From: Comamonadaceae bacterium
GTDB lineage: Bacteria > Pseudomonadota > Gammaproteobacteria > Burkholderiales > Burkholderiaceae_C
NCBI GenBank assembly: GCA_947445115.1
Contig: CANFCG010000005.1
Coordinates: 42,691-106,690 of the forward strand
DNA length: 64,000 nucleotides
Direction: 5' to 3'
Numbering within the stretch: position 1 is the stretch's first letter; each line of letters begins with the position of its first letter. The translations under genes were made by a program, and so were the position numbers. Of the stretch, positions 36,758-44,579 are shown one piece after another. The notes beneath the pieces are model-generated. The model had not been told where the DNA came from. It was given only the letters and a program-made list of their open reading frames with translations, and made no database searches.

Positions 36758-38025
36758 GGGTTCTGAATTAAATGTTTTGCGAGCGCATGATACGCGGGCA
36801 GCGATGTCGGGTCGATGAGCATGTTGCCCGCCAAGTGATGCGAGGCGTAGCGTGCAATCGTCATTTCAGCCTTGGGGTCGATATAGATGGCTTGTCCGTG
36901 GATGCCGCGTGCCATGTAAGCATCATGCTCGTTGTGCGAGATCCACCACATATTGCGATAGCTCCAGTTGGGCAACGTGAGGTAACCGCCTGTGACAAAT
37001 TGCGCTTGACTGGCGCCATTTTGGATGTCCGCCACCACGGCTTCAGGTACGATCTGCTCGCCGTTGTAGTAGCCCTTGCCGCGCATCATCTCGCCAAAGC
37101 GAACCATATCGCGCAAGTTGGTACAAAGGCCACCACCGGCAAACTCAGTGCCCGCGTTATCGACCGAGATGTAGGCATCTTGCTCGCAGCCCAGCTTTTG
37201 CCAAATACGCTCAGATAAAAGCTGTCCAAACGATTGCCCTGTGACGCGCCGAATGAGCCACCCGAGCACGTCACTATTAATCGTTTTATAGGTAAACCCG
37301 GTTCCGTGCGAGCCCATGGGCTGTACGGTTTGCAAAAACTCATAAAAAGACGCAGGGCCCGCGTAACCGTGGGGCTGAGGCAGTACACCGCCCGCCATGG
37401 CGTGCTGCCAAATTTCAGCCTTTGGGTCGGTGTAATTTTCTGAGTATTGCAGCCCTGTCGTCATGTCCATCACTTGGCGCACGGTGGCATTGCCAAAAGC
37501 GCTTTTGGCTAGTTCTGGGATGTAGTGCGGGATGAGGGCGCCGTCGTCTAGTTTGCCGTCGGCAACCAGCATGGCGCCAAGCAATCCGACAAAGGACTTG
37601 GTGACCGAGAACGCCATGTGCGAGCCGTGCTCGGTCAGCGCACCAGCGTACTTTTCATAGATGATGCGTCCCTTGTGCATGACAACGAGACCATCTGTGT
37701 AATTGGAGTCAAACGCTTCGCCCCAAGTCATGCCGATGTTGCTGCCGATTGTTTTGAAAGCAACCGAATCAAGATCGGCGCGGCTTGCGAGGGGCAATGA
37801 ACTGGGCATCCCACTGCCTATCAAACCCGCTCGGGCGATTTGCGTGCTGGGCAGCAGCTGGCGCACATTGGAGAGTGACCAGCGCGATTTGGGGAACGAT
37901 AGATAGTCGCCGCTGGCGAATTGAATCAGTTTGTCCTCGGGCGGTGGCGAGCCTTGCATCCAGCCAAGACGAATGGGGTCGCTATCAAAAGCGTTTGGGA
38001 TGATAGGTGCGATGGGTGTAGTCAT
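36754..38025 (-). CDS. Serine beta-lactamase-like hydrolase (class C / esterase fold)
   Basis: Product of 423 residues in the penicillin-binding/beta-lactamase family. The nucleophile motif SxxK is S140-VTK143 in [14 protein letters not shown], and [13 protein letters not shown] holds the likely general-base tyrosine. No signal peptide is visible, so a cytosolic esterase or amidase is more likely than a periplasmic beta-lactamase. ATG 38025 overlaps the gluQRS stop as ATGA; the frame runs on to 38055 without support. Coupling with the FabH-like gene suggests lipid or acyl-ester metabolism, as inference. Confidence 0.85.
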   Translation of the reverse strand: MTTPIAPIIPNAFDSDPIRLGWMQGSPPPEDKLIQFASGDYLSFPKSRWSLSNVRQLLPSTQIARAGLIGSGMPSSLPLASRADLDSVAFKTIGSNIGMTWGEAFDSNYTDGLVVMHKGRIIYEKYAGALTEHGSHMAFSVTKSFVGLLGAMLVADGKLDDGALIPHYIPELAKSAFGNATVRQVMDMTTGLQYSENYTDPKAEIWQHAMAGGVLPQPHGYAGPASFYEFLQTVQPMGSHGTGFTYKTINSDVLGWLIRRVTGQSFGQLLSERIWQKLGCEQDAYISVDNAGTEFAGGGLCTNLRDMVRFGEMMRGKGYYNGEQIVPEAVVADIQNGASQAQFVTGGYLTLPNWSYRNMWWISHNEHDAYMARGIHGQAIYIDPKAEMTIARYASHHLAGNMLIDPTSLPAYHALAKHLIQNP

Positions 38026-38915
38026 GTCCAAATTTTGCGCCATTCCTGCGTCCACGCCATCAGGGCTTCCCCTATCGTTCCTTGCTGCGGATGCAGCCCA
38101 AGACTAGCGGCGGCGAGATTGAGTTCACGCATAGGATTTGACACATCCAAAGCCACCGCGCCGTTTTGCTTGGAGAGTTTTTGACCATCCTCGGCAAGCA
38201 CCAATGGCACATGTAGATATTGAAAATCACCAACGGCACTGCTAGAAGCCTTATCCAGTATGGCTTGTAGAGCATTTTTTAGAACAATTTGCCGTGCGGT
38301 GTTGTCGGCTAAATCTTCCCCTCGCACGATGTGTGTCACGCCTTGTGCTAGGTCGTCCACCACCACCGCGAGTTGATAAGCAAACAGGCCATCAGCGCGT
38401 TTGATGACGAAATCACCTACTTCGCATGCTACGTTTTGCGATTGCTGCCCGAGCCGTCTGTCCGTCCATGTTGTCAACTGGTCGCTCGCCCGCAAGCGGC
38501 ATGAGTATTGGCCTGTAGGCCATGTGCTCTGGTGAAGTCCAGCGGGCAATGCTTGGCGGCAGGTGCCCGGATAAATATTCGCGCCTATCTCTTTGCGTGA
38601 GCAATAACAGCGGTAAACCCCATTGGGTGATGGCAAGCTCTGCGATTGAAGCTGCGCCAGAGCCGCCTCATACAGCGCTGTGCGCTTGGATTGATAAACC
38701 ACGGGCGCGTCGCTCATCAATCCAAAACTGGCTAGCTGATTGAGGATCACTTCGTCCATGCCGCGGATGCAGCGCGGTAGATCGACGTCTTCCATACGTA
38801 TCAACCACGTTCCGTCATGCGCCCGTGCATCCAACCAACTGGCAAGCGCCGCGACCAGCGAGCCCGCGTGTAGCGGGCCTGTGGGCGAGGGGGCAAAGCG
38901 TCCGATGTAAGTCAT
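38022..38915 (-). CDS. gluQRS: Glutamyl-Q tRNA(Asp) synthetase
   Basis: Paralogue of the GluRS catalytic domain that attaches glutamate to queuosine 34 of tRNA(Asp). The 297-residue length, without an anticodon-binding domain, separates it from true Glu[21 protein letters not shown] is the HIGH region with HAG, and KLSKQNGA is the KMSKS equivalent. CYCSRKEI and CRQA carry zinc-ligand cysteines. Both ends overlap neighbours by four bases. Confidence 0.94.
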   Translation of the reverse strand: MTYIGRFAPSPTGPLHAGSLVAALASWLDARAHDGTWLIRMEDVDLPRCIRGMDEVILNQLASFGLMSDAPVVYQSKRTALYEAALAQLQSQSLPSPNGVYRCYCSRKEIGANIYPGTCRQALPAGLHQSTWPTGQYSCRLRASDQLTTWTDRRLGQQSQNVACEVGDFVIKRADGLFAYQLAVVVDDLAQGVTHIVRGEDLADNTARQIVLKNALQAILDKASSSAVGDFQYLHVPLVLAEDGQKLSKQNGAVALDVSNPMRELNLAAASLGLHPQQGTIGEALMAWTQEWRKIWT

Positions 38916-39886
38916 GCGACTCCACGTGGATCCCCGCCTTCGCGGAGATGACTGAGATTTGGCGAATTAAGCAGCGCGGCTTGCGTTTTTGGTTTGGCGA
39001 GTTGGTCTAGCCACCATTGCAAGGCTCGGTGTGTTGTGGCGAGCTGTGGACTGCTTCGCCATGCGTAGCTGACGGCTGGGGTGCGAGCAGGACGGTTTGT
39101 TTGTTTGACCACCAATCGCCCAGAGTCAATATACGGCTTGGCCATGCACTCGGGCAAGCTGCCGCAGCCAAGGCCGCGTAGCTGGGCTTGAAGTTTGTCT
39201 GACATGTCGGCTACGGTTAGCACGTCTTGCCCACTCAAAATGCCGACGCTCATGGTGTCCTGTCCAGGCGAACTATCGGCCACAGCCACGATGCGATGCG
39301 CTTTGATTTGTTCGTTGGTTAAAGGCCCCTGCAGATGTGCGAGTGGGTGATGCGGCGCCACGACAAAGACAAACGGGACTTCGCCAATAGGGAGACTTTG
39401 AATGCCAAGTATTTGAGTGTTGGCATAAGCACCAATGGCAAGATCGGTTTTGCCGCCGACTAAGGCTTGCCAAGTGCCCGAGAGCGTCTCGTCCCGAAGG
39501 CGCACGCGGGTGGGCGCACCCAGCGCGAAAAATGCTTCAACCAGCTCTAGTACGGTGGATTTGACAATGATGCTATCGACCGCGATGTCGATTTGCGGCT
39601 CCCAACCTGTGGCGACGCGCTTGACGCGGTTGGCGACGGCGTGCAAGTCTTGCATCACGCGCGAGCCCTCGCGTAGCAGCTCGCTGCCCGCAGCAGTGAG
39701 CCTGGCTTGGCGCGAACTGCGATCGAATAAAAGCACATCGAGTGCATCCTCAATTTGCCGCACGCGGTAGGTCAGGCTGCTGGGCACCAAACCCAGGCTA
39801 CGCGCGGCCTTGGCCATGCTGCCGTGCTCTGCTATCGCTGCAATCATGCGGATGGCTTCAGGATTGAGGAGGTCGGTAGCGTTCAA
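38912..39886 (-). CDS. LysR-family transcription regulator
   Basis: DNA-binding regulator of 324 residues with an N-terminal winged helix-turn-helix ([19 protein letters not shown]) and a co-inducer domain. TTG 39886 is needed to keep the first helix complete; the next ATG would cut into it. The last residues come from a dRS3-like repeat. It is divergent from the pirin - DoxX - flavodoxin genes across a 114-base gap with paired inverted repeats, so it most likely controls them. The co-inducer is unknown. Confidence 0.88.
   Translation of the reverse strand: MNATDLLNPEAIRMIAAIAEHGSMAKAARSLGLVPSSLTYRVRQIEDALDVLLFDRSSRQARLTAAGSELLREGSRVMQDLHAVANRVKRVATGWEPQIDIAVDSIIVKSTVLELVEAFFALGAPTRVRLRDETLSGTWQALVGGKTDLAIGAYANTQILGIQSLPIGEVPFVFVVAPHHPLAHLQGPLTNEQIKAHRIVAVADSSPGQDTMSVGILSGQDVLTVADMSDKLQAQLRGLGCGSLPECMAKPYIDSGRLVVKQTNRPARTPAVSYAWRSSPQLATTHRALQWWLDQLAKPKTQAALLNSPNLSHLREGGDPRGVA
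38930..38949 (-). repeat. dRS3-like palindromic repeat, diverged copy 3
   Basis: Plus strand reads ATCCCC - GCCTTCGC - GGAGAT, with one mismatch between the arms compared with the perfect copies. It lies in the LysR gene and encodes part of the C-terminal [13 protein letters not shown]. Confidence 0.65.
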
Positions 39887-39902
39887 AGTGGGCGTTCAAA
39901 AT

Positions 39903-39959
39903 AATTGAATGATGTCGTGAAAACAATTCGATTTTAATTGATGATTTGAAATCACAATT
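39903..39959. promoter_or_regulatory. Paired inverted repeats, candidate LysR-type operator
   Basis: Two inverted pairs of the same half-site occur: AATTG at 39903-39907 with CAATT at 39924-39928, and AATTG at 39936-39940 with CAATT at 39955-39959. The second pair encloses TGATTT and AAATCA around a central G, giving a nearly complete palindrome. It fits the T-N11-A form of LysR sites. The gap also holds AGAGG before the pirin ATG. Confidence 0.6.
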
Positions 39960-40000
39960 CATTTATCGCAAGAAAAAAAGTAAAGAGTAGAGGCGGCAAA

Positions 40001-40714
40001 ATGATTCAAATTAGAAAATCCAAAGAACGCGGCTATGCCGACCATGGCTGGCTCAAGAGCTATCACTCGTTTAGCTTTGCGGGCTATCACGACCCTGCGC
40101 ACATGGGCTTTGGCAACCTGCGCGTCATTAACGAAGACCGTATTGCCGCCGGCATGGGCTTTGGCGAGCACGGTCATCGCGACATGGAAATCATCAGCTA
40201 CGTCCTATCAGGCAACGTGGCACACAAAGACAGCATGGGCAATGTCAAAGGCATCCCACCAGGCGACGTGCAGCGCATGAGCGCGGGCAGAGGCGTGCGG
40301 CACAGCGAGTTCAACCATGCGCCAGACGAAGAGACGCATTTTTTGCAAATTTGGATTGAACCTAACGTGAGTGGCATCCCGCCCAGCTATGAGCAAAAGA
40401 CGTTTGCACTAGAGACAAAGCGTGGGCAATTGAAATTGGTCGCCAGTGGTGACGCAGCAGAGCAGGCAGCAGGCGCGGTCACGATTCACGCCGATGCCAA
40501 GCTCTATGCCGGATTATTCGATGGGGCGGAAGCGGCGCAATTAGCGCTTGATCCGGCTCGCAAGACCTATGTTCACTTGATTAAAGGTGAACTGACGGTC
40601 AATGGTCAATCTTTGACAGGCGGCGATGCTGCACTGTTAGAGGCTGAGACGCTACTTCGGCTGACAACAGCCAAGGGTGCAGAGGTGCTGGTGTTTGACT
40701 TAGCCGCACATTAA
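40001..40714 (+). CDS. Pirin family protein (YhhW-like)
   Basis: Bicupin of 237 residues, probably iron-binding. His57, His59, His101 and Glu103 are all present (EHGHRDME and RHSEF), the same four metal ligands as in E. coli YhhW, which has quercetin 2,3-dioxygenase activity in vitro. AGAGG lies before the ATG. It is the first gene of a plus-strand cluster with DoxX and a flavodoxin-like protein, divergent from the LysR gene; such clusters often respond to quinones or other electrophiles. Confidence 0.92.
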   Translation: MIQIRKSKERGYADHGWLKSYHSFSFAGYHDPAHMGFGNLRVINEDRIAAGMGFGEHGHRDMEIISYVLSGNVAHKDSMGNVKGIPPGDVQRMSAGRGVRHSEFNHAPDEETHFLQIWIEPNVSGIPPSYEQKTFALETKRGQLKLVASGDAAEQAAGAVTIHADAKLYAGLFDGAEAAQLALDPARKTYVHLIKGELTVNGQSLTGGDAALLEAETLLRLTTAKGAEVLVFDLAAH

Positions 40715-40739
40715 TTTTTATTTTTCAAAAGGAATCATC

Positions 40740-41147
40740 ATGTCAACATTTCAAAATGCTTATGCACTCATCGGTCGCTTGCTACTCGCGCTGCTCTTCG
40801 TCCCAGCAGGGATCTCCAAAATTGGCGGCTTTGACGGCACCGTGGGCTATATCGCCTCCAAAGGTTTACCAGCTCCGACCTTGGGCGCAGTGATTGCCAT
40901 CTTGGTGGAGGTGGGTCTTGGCTTGGCGCTCGCGTTTGGTTTCAAAGCCCGTGCTTCGGCTTTGGTTCTAGCCATTTTCTCGGTTGTCTCTGGCATCTTC
41001 TTTCACAATTTTTGGGCGATGGAAGCGGCTCAAGTTATGGTCAATCAAATCATGTTCATGAAGAACCTCGCCATCGCGGGAGGCTTGCTAGGCGTGGTCG
41101 CGTGGGGTGCGGGTGCTTACAGCGTAGATGGCAAATTCGCCAAGTAA
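40740..41147 (+). CDS. DoxX family membrane protein
   Basis: Small inner-membrane protein of 135 residues with four hydrophobic helices, opening with RLLLALLFVPAGISKIGGF, typical of DoxX/DoxD-like proteins. Members are linked to redox balance and quinone or thiol stress. AAAAGGAATC gives a ribosome-binding site. It lies 25 bases after the pirin gene and is followed by a dRS3-like repeat. Confidence 0.9.
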   Translation: MSTFQNAYALIGRLLLALLFVPAGISKIGGFDGTVGYIASKGLPAPTLGAVIAILVEVGLGLALAFGFKARASALVLAIFSVVSGIFFHNFWAMEAAQVMVNQIMFMKNLAIAGGLLGVVAWGAGAYSVDGKFAK

Positions 41148-41156
41148 TAAGTCGTC

Positions 41157-41176
41157 ATTCCCGCGCAGGCGGGAAT
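41157..41176 (-). repeat. dRS3-like palindromic repeat, copy 2
   Basis: ATTCCC - GCGCAGGC - GGGAAT on the plus strand. The central eight bases are the exact reverse complement of copy 1 in truB, so the element is inverted relative to that one. It lies between the DoxX and flavodoxin genes, where it could also form a hairpin in the shared transcript. Confidence 0.85.
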
Positions 41177-41215
41177 CTAAGTTTTACTTTTTATCGCCTT
41201 CAAGGAGAAACTCTC

Positions 41216-41749
41216 ATGGCAAAAACAGCAGTTGTATTTCACTCAGGTTATGGTCACACCGCACGTGTGGCTGAGTTTGTGGCTAAGGGCGCTGGCGCAG
41301 AGCTCGTCACCATCGATGCCGACGGCAATCTGACCGACGCGCAGTGGGCAACGCTGGACGCAGCCGACGCCATCATCATGGGCTCGCCCACGTACATGGG
41401 CATGGCGAGCTGGCAGTTCAAAAAGTTCGCCGACGCGACTAGCAAAAAATGGTTCACAGGCGCATGGGCTGGCAAAGTCGCTGGCGGCTTTACCTGCTCG
41501 GCAAGCCCAAGTGGGGACAAGCTCTCGACGTTGCAATATTTCATCACGCTCGCGATGCAGCAGGGCATGATTTGGGTCGGTCAACCGTCGATGAACGATG
41601 GCACCATCAACCGCATTGGTTCTAACTCGGGTGTGATGGCGCAAGTCGGCCCGACTAGCCCAGCTGCTGATATTCCGCAAGGCGATTTAGATACGGCGGA
41701 AGCCTACGGCAAGCGCGTTGCCGTCGTCACAGCCAAGCTGGTTGCTTAA
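41216..41749 (+). CDS. Flavodoxin-fold NAD(P)H:quinone oxidoreductase-like protein
   Basis: Predicted FMN-binding reductase of 177 residues. It starts MAKTAVVFHSGYGHTARVA, the phosphate-binding loop of flavodoxins, and has IIMGSPTYMGMASWQFKKF, the second FMN loop as in WrbA-like enzymes. AAGGAG at 41202-41207 sets the start at 41216, even though the frame is open back to 41012 through the DoxX gene. As the last gene of the LysR-controlled cluster it probably makes two-electron reductions of quinones. Confidence 0.9.
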   Translation: MAKTAVVFHSGYGHTARVAEFVAKGAGAELVTIDADGNLTDAQWATLDAADAIIMGSPTYMGMASWQFKKFADATSKKWFTGAWAGKVAGGFTCSASPSGDKLSTLQYFITLAMQQGMIWVGQPSMNDGTINRIGSNSGVMAQVGPTSPAADIPQGDLDTAEAYGKRVAVVTAKLVA

Positions 41750-41788
41750 AAGCAGTTGAATCAAAACGGAGGGTGCTAGGATTGGCTC

Positions 41789-42487
41789 ATGAATCTTCTT
41801 AGTATCCTCTCCATTTTTGATTGGCTCACGCTTGCTTGGTTTGTTGCTGCTTGGGCGGGCTATGCGTGGTATGCGCGCCGCGCCAATGCCAGCGAATTCT
41901 CACTCTTGCAGGTCACCAATCGTTATCGTTATGAGTGGCTCAAGCAAGCCACGTCGCGTGATCCGCGCATGATTGACGCGGTGATTACGCAGACTTTATC
42001 GACAACCCCGTCTTTTTTTTGCAGCACCACCATTTTGGTGATTGGCGGATTGCTAGCCATCTTAGGCACCAGCGATAAAGCGGTCGAGTTGGTACGCGAT
42101 ATTCCGTTTGTGGCGCGAACCAGCGCACTGATTTTTGACGTCAAAATCATCGTACTGGTAGTGATTTTTGTTTATGCTTTTTTTCGCTTTAGTTGGAGCA
42201 TGCGCCAATACACCTTTGTTGCTTTAGTCATTGGTGGTATGCCACCACCCAGTACGTTTCAGTCAGGCGAGCATGACCGCGAGGCTTATGCGGAAAGGGC
42301 TGCGCGGCTAGTGGCACTGGCGGTTGAGTCGTTTAACGATGGGCTCAGAGCCTATTATTTTGCCTTTGCCGTGGTCGGCTGGTTCGTCTCGCCTTTGGTG
42401 TTTGCCCTTGCCACCGCAGGTGTGCTTGTGATTTTGTACAGGCGTGAATTTAAATCGGACGTGCTGGCTGTGCTGCAAAATGACTAG
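41789..42487 (+). CDS. DUF599 family membrane protein
   Basis: Predicted inner-membrane protein of 232 residues with four hydrophobic segments and no known function. [20 protein letters not shown] at the start and [13 protein letters not shown] fit DUF599. GGAGG lies a little far upstream (about 15 bases). Its 3' end overlaps the convergent trhO by 38 bases, so the last twelve codons are read on both strands. Confidence 0.82.
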   Translation: MNLLSILSIFDWLTLAWFVAAWAGYAWYARRANASEFSLLQVTNRYRYEWLKQATSRDPRMIDAVITQTLSTTPSFFCSTTILVIGGLLAILGTSDKAVELVRDIPFVARTSALIFDVKIIVLVVIFVYAFFRFSWSMRQYTFVALVIGGMPPPSTFQSGEHDREAYAERAARLVALAVESFNDGLRAYYFAFAVVGWFVSPLVFALATAGVLVILYRREFKSDVLAVLQND

Positions 42488-43337
42488 CCGAATGCCGACT
42501 AGCGGCGAATCGGCTCTCTTCGCCCAAGTCCTTGGGCTTTAAATCACCCCCCAAGGCTTCACGCTCGTCAAATACGAAGCAAGTGCCGTTGTAATGGTTA
42601 CCTTCGTTGGTGACATCGCCGTCCGCACTTTGAACTTGCGTCTCTTCAAAGTACTTCAAAATACCACCGTCTAACTGATACACATCTTCCAACCCCGCTT
42701 CGCGCATATAAATGGCGGCTTTTTCGCAGCGGATGCCCCCTGTGCAAAAGCTCACAATCGTCTTTCCTTCTAGTTCGGCTTTATGCGCTAGAAACGCTGC
42801 AGGAAACTCGGTGAATTTGTCGATACGCCAATCGATTGCGCCCTCAAACGTACCGTAATCCACTTCGAAAGCATTGCGCGTATCAAGTGTGACTACTGGC
42901 TTACCCGTATCATCGCAGCCTTTATCCAGCCAGCGTTTGAGCGTTTTGGCATCCACCGCTGGTGCGCGTATTTCTGCGCTAGGATCAAAGCTGGGTTTGA
43001 TGGTGGGGTGATTCATCCGAATGATTTCGTCCTTCACTTTAACGATGAGTTTTCTAAACGGTTGGCGATCCGACCAGCTGCGTTTGATCTCTAGATTTGC
43101 AAGTCGGCTGTCTTCTAGCAACTGGCGCACAAACTGATCAATGCGCGCCTCCTTGCCTGCCAAAAAGAGATTGATGCCCTCGGTAGCGACAAGAATCGTG
43201 CCTTTGAGCTCCAATCCTTCTGCTGTTGCTTTGAGGTTTTGACATAAGGCGTCCGCATCTGGCAGTGCGACGAAATGGTAGGCCGCAATGTTGAGAGTTG
43301 GCGAAGGTGTTTTTGAAGGGGAGGTAAGGCTTGTCAT
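42450..43337 (-). CDS. trhO: tRNA uridine(34) hydroxylase (rhodanese-domain, YceA family)
   Basis: Oxygen-dependent hydroxylase that makes 5-hydroxyuridine at the wobble position. The 295-residue product has an N-terminal ferredoxin-like domain ([16 protein letters not shown]) and a rhodanese domain with Cys198 and Cys204 in [28 protein letters not shown] closing is present as [12 protein letters not shown]. The C-terminus is short and ends within the overlap with the DUF599 gene. Confidence 0.93.
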   Translation of the reverse strand: MTSLTSPSKTPSPTLNIAAYHFVALPDADALCQNLKATAEGLELKGTILVATEGINLFLAGKEARIDQFVRQLLEDSRLANLEIKRSWSDRQPFRKLIVKVKDEIIRMNHPTIKPSFDPSAEIRAPAVDAKTLKRWLDKGCDDTGKPVVTLDTRNAFEVDYGTFEGAIDWRIDKFTEFPAAFLAHKAELEGKTIVSFCTGGIRCEKAAIYMREAGLEDVYQLDGGILKYFEETQVQSADGDVTNEGNHYNGTCFVFDEREALGGDLKPKDLGEESRFAASRHSASHFAAQPARPI

Positions 43338-43381
43338 ATCACGTCTTGTTTTAGCGGTTTCGTCGCATGGCTATGCTTTTT

Positions 43382-43394
43382 GTTGCACTGCAAC
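43382..43394. promoter_or_regulatory. Perfect palindrome upstream of the RND efflux operon
   Basis: GTTGCA - C - TGCAAC lies 38 bases before the adaptor ATG, flanked by TTT on the left and AAA on the right. TAAAAT right after it (43396-43401) could be a -10 box. The position suits a repressor operator of the TetR or MarR kind, but no regulator gene is adjacent. Confidence 0.4.
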
Positions 43395-43431
43395 TTAAAA
43401 TCATTCTCTTTCATATTGATGCGATTTTTCC

Positions 43432-44571
43432 ATGAATTTATCTACTTTTCGCATGACGCAGATGGCGCTTGCTGTGACCACTCTTGTCGTGTTGACCCTT
43501 CTTACTGCGTGCAGTCCGCAAACCGCTACTGCGTTGCCCGAGGTGATTCGCCCTGTTAAGACGTTCACCGTAGGCAGCGCCCCGTTTACGTCTTCAGTGG
43601 TGTATTCCGCAGAGATTAAGCCCCGAATTGAATCGCAAATGGCCTTTCGCGTAGGCGGCAAAGTGGTAGAGCGCTTGGTCGAGCTTGGTTCTATCGTGCG
43701 TAAAAATCAGATTTTGATGCGGCTTGACCCCGTCGATTTGCAACTCTCTGCCAATGCGGCCGTGGCGCAAGTGGCGGCTGCCAAAGCCAATGATGACGTG
43801 GCACAAGCCGCGCTGAAGCGCTCGCAAGAGTTGGCTCGGCAAAACTTTATCAGCAGTGGCGCCTTGGAGCTGGCAACGGGACAAGCCAGCGTGACGCAGG
43901 CCATGCTTGCATCGGCGCAGGCTAACAGTGCGCTAGGCCTCAACGCCGCGCAGTACGGTGTCTTGCGGGCGGATGCCGATGGAGTTGTCACCGCACTGAG
44001 TGTGGAGACGGGGCAGATTGTGGCGGCAGGGACGCCAGTACTCAAGGTGTCAGCGGGTGCACAAAAGGATGTCGTCTTTGCTGTGCCAGAGGGTGTTGTT
44101 GGCGCGCTCAAGCGCGGCGCGGCGTTGGGTGTGCAGCTTTGGTCTCAATCGGGCGTGACCTTGCCTGCAACGGTTCGGGATATCTCCGCCGCTGCCGATC
44201 CGATCTCGCGCACATTCACCATCAAAGCTGCACTCAATGATACGAATAACGTTGCACCGCTTGGCGCTACGGCAACGGTTGTGATGACTGCCCAAACGCC
44301 CACTAAAACAGTCAGTGCAAGACCGCAGGTCATCGTGATTCCACTCGCCAGTGTGGTCGAATCGCAGGGGAAAACAGCAGTCTGGGTGGTGGAGACATCG
44401 GCCAATCTGAGTGTGGTCAAAAAGCGGGTGGTGACATTAGCGCCCACGCTGCCGGCCTCTAATGCAGAGGCGCAAGTGGTTGTTGCAGCCGGCTTGGCGC
44501 CAGGACAGATGGTCGTCATAGCGGGCATTCATACGCTGACGGATGGGCAAAAAGTGCGGTTGCAGGATTAG
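43432..44571 (+). CDS. RND efflux periplasmic adaptor (membrane fusion protein)
   Basis: Links an inner-membrane pump to an outer-membrane channel. The 379-residue product starts with a lipoprotein signal ending LLTAC, lipidated at Cys27. A lipoyl-like half motif (ESQMAFRVGGKVVERLVELG), an alpha-hairpin of about residues 95-160 rich in Ala and Gln, and the second lipoyl half (LRADADGVVTALSVETGQIV) follow. It lies eight bases before the pump gene. No outer-membrane partner gene is in the window. Confidence 0.93.
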   Translation: MNLSTFRMTQMALAVTTLVVLTLLTACSPQTATALPEVIRPVKTFTVGSAPFTSSVVYSAEIKPRIESQMAFRVGGKVVERLVELGSIVRKNQILMRLDPVDLQLSANAAVAQVAAAKANDDVAQAALKRSQELARQNFISSGALELATGQASVTQAMLASAQANSALGLNAAQYGVLRADADGVVTALSVETGQIVAAGTPVLKVSAGAQKDVVFAVPEGVVGALKRGAALGVQLWSQSGVTLPATVRDISAAADPISRTFTIKAALNDTNNVAPLGATATVVMTAQTPTKTVSARPQVIVIPLASVVESQGKTAVWVVETSANLSVVKKRVVTLAPTLPASNAEAQVVVAAGLAPGQMVVIAGIHTLTDGQKVRLQD

Positions 44572-44579
44572 GACGAAGC

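Noticed and set aside
36754..38025. Antibiotic-resistance beta-lactamase
   Set aside because: No signal peptide, and the surroundings are tRNA and lipid genes; the family is mostly esterases and peptidases.
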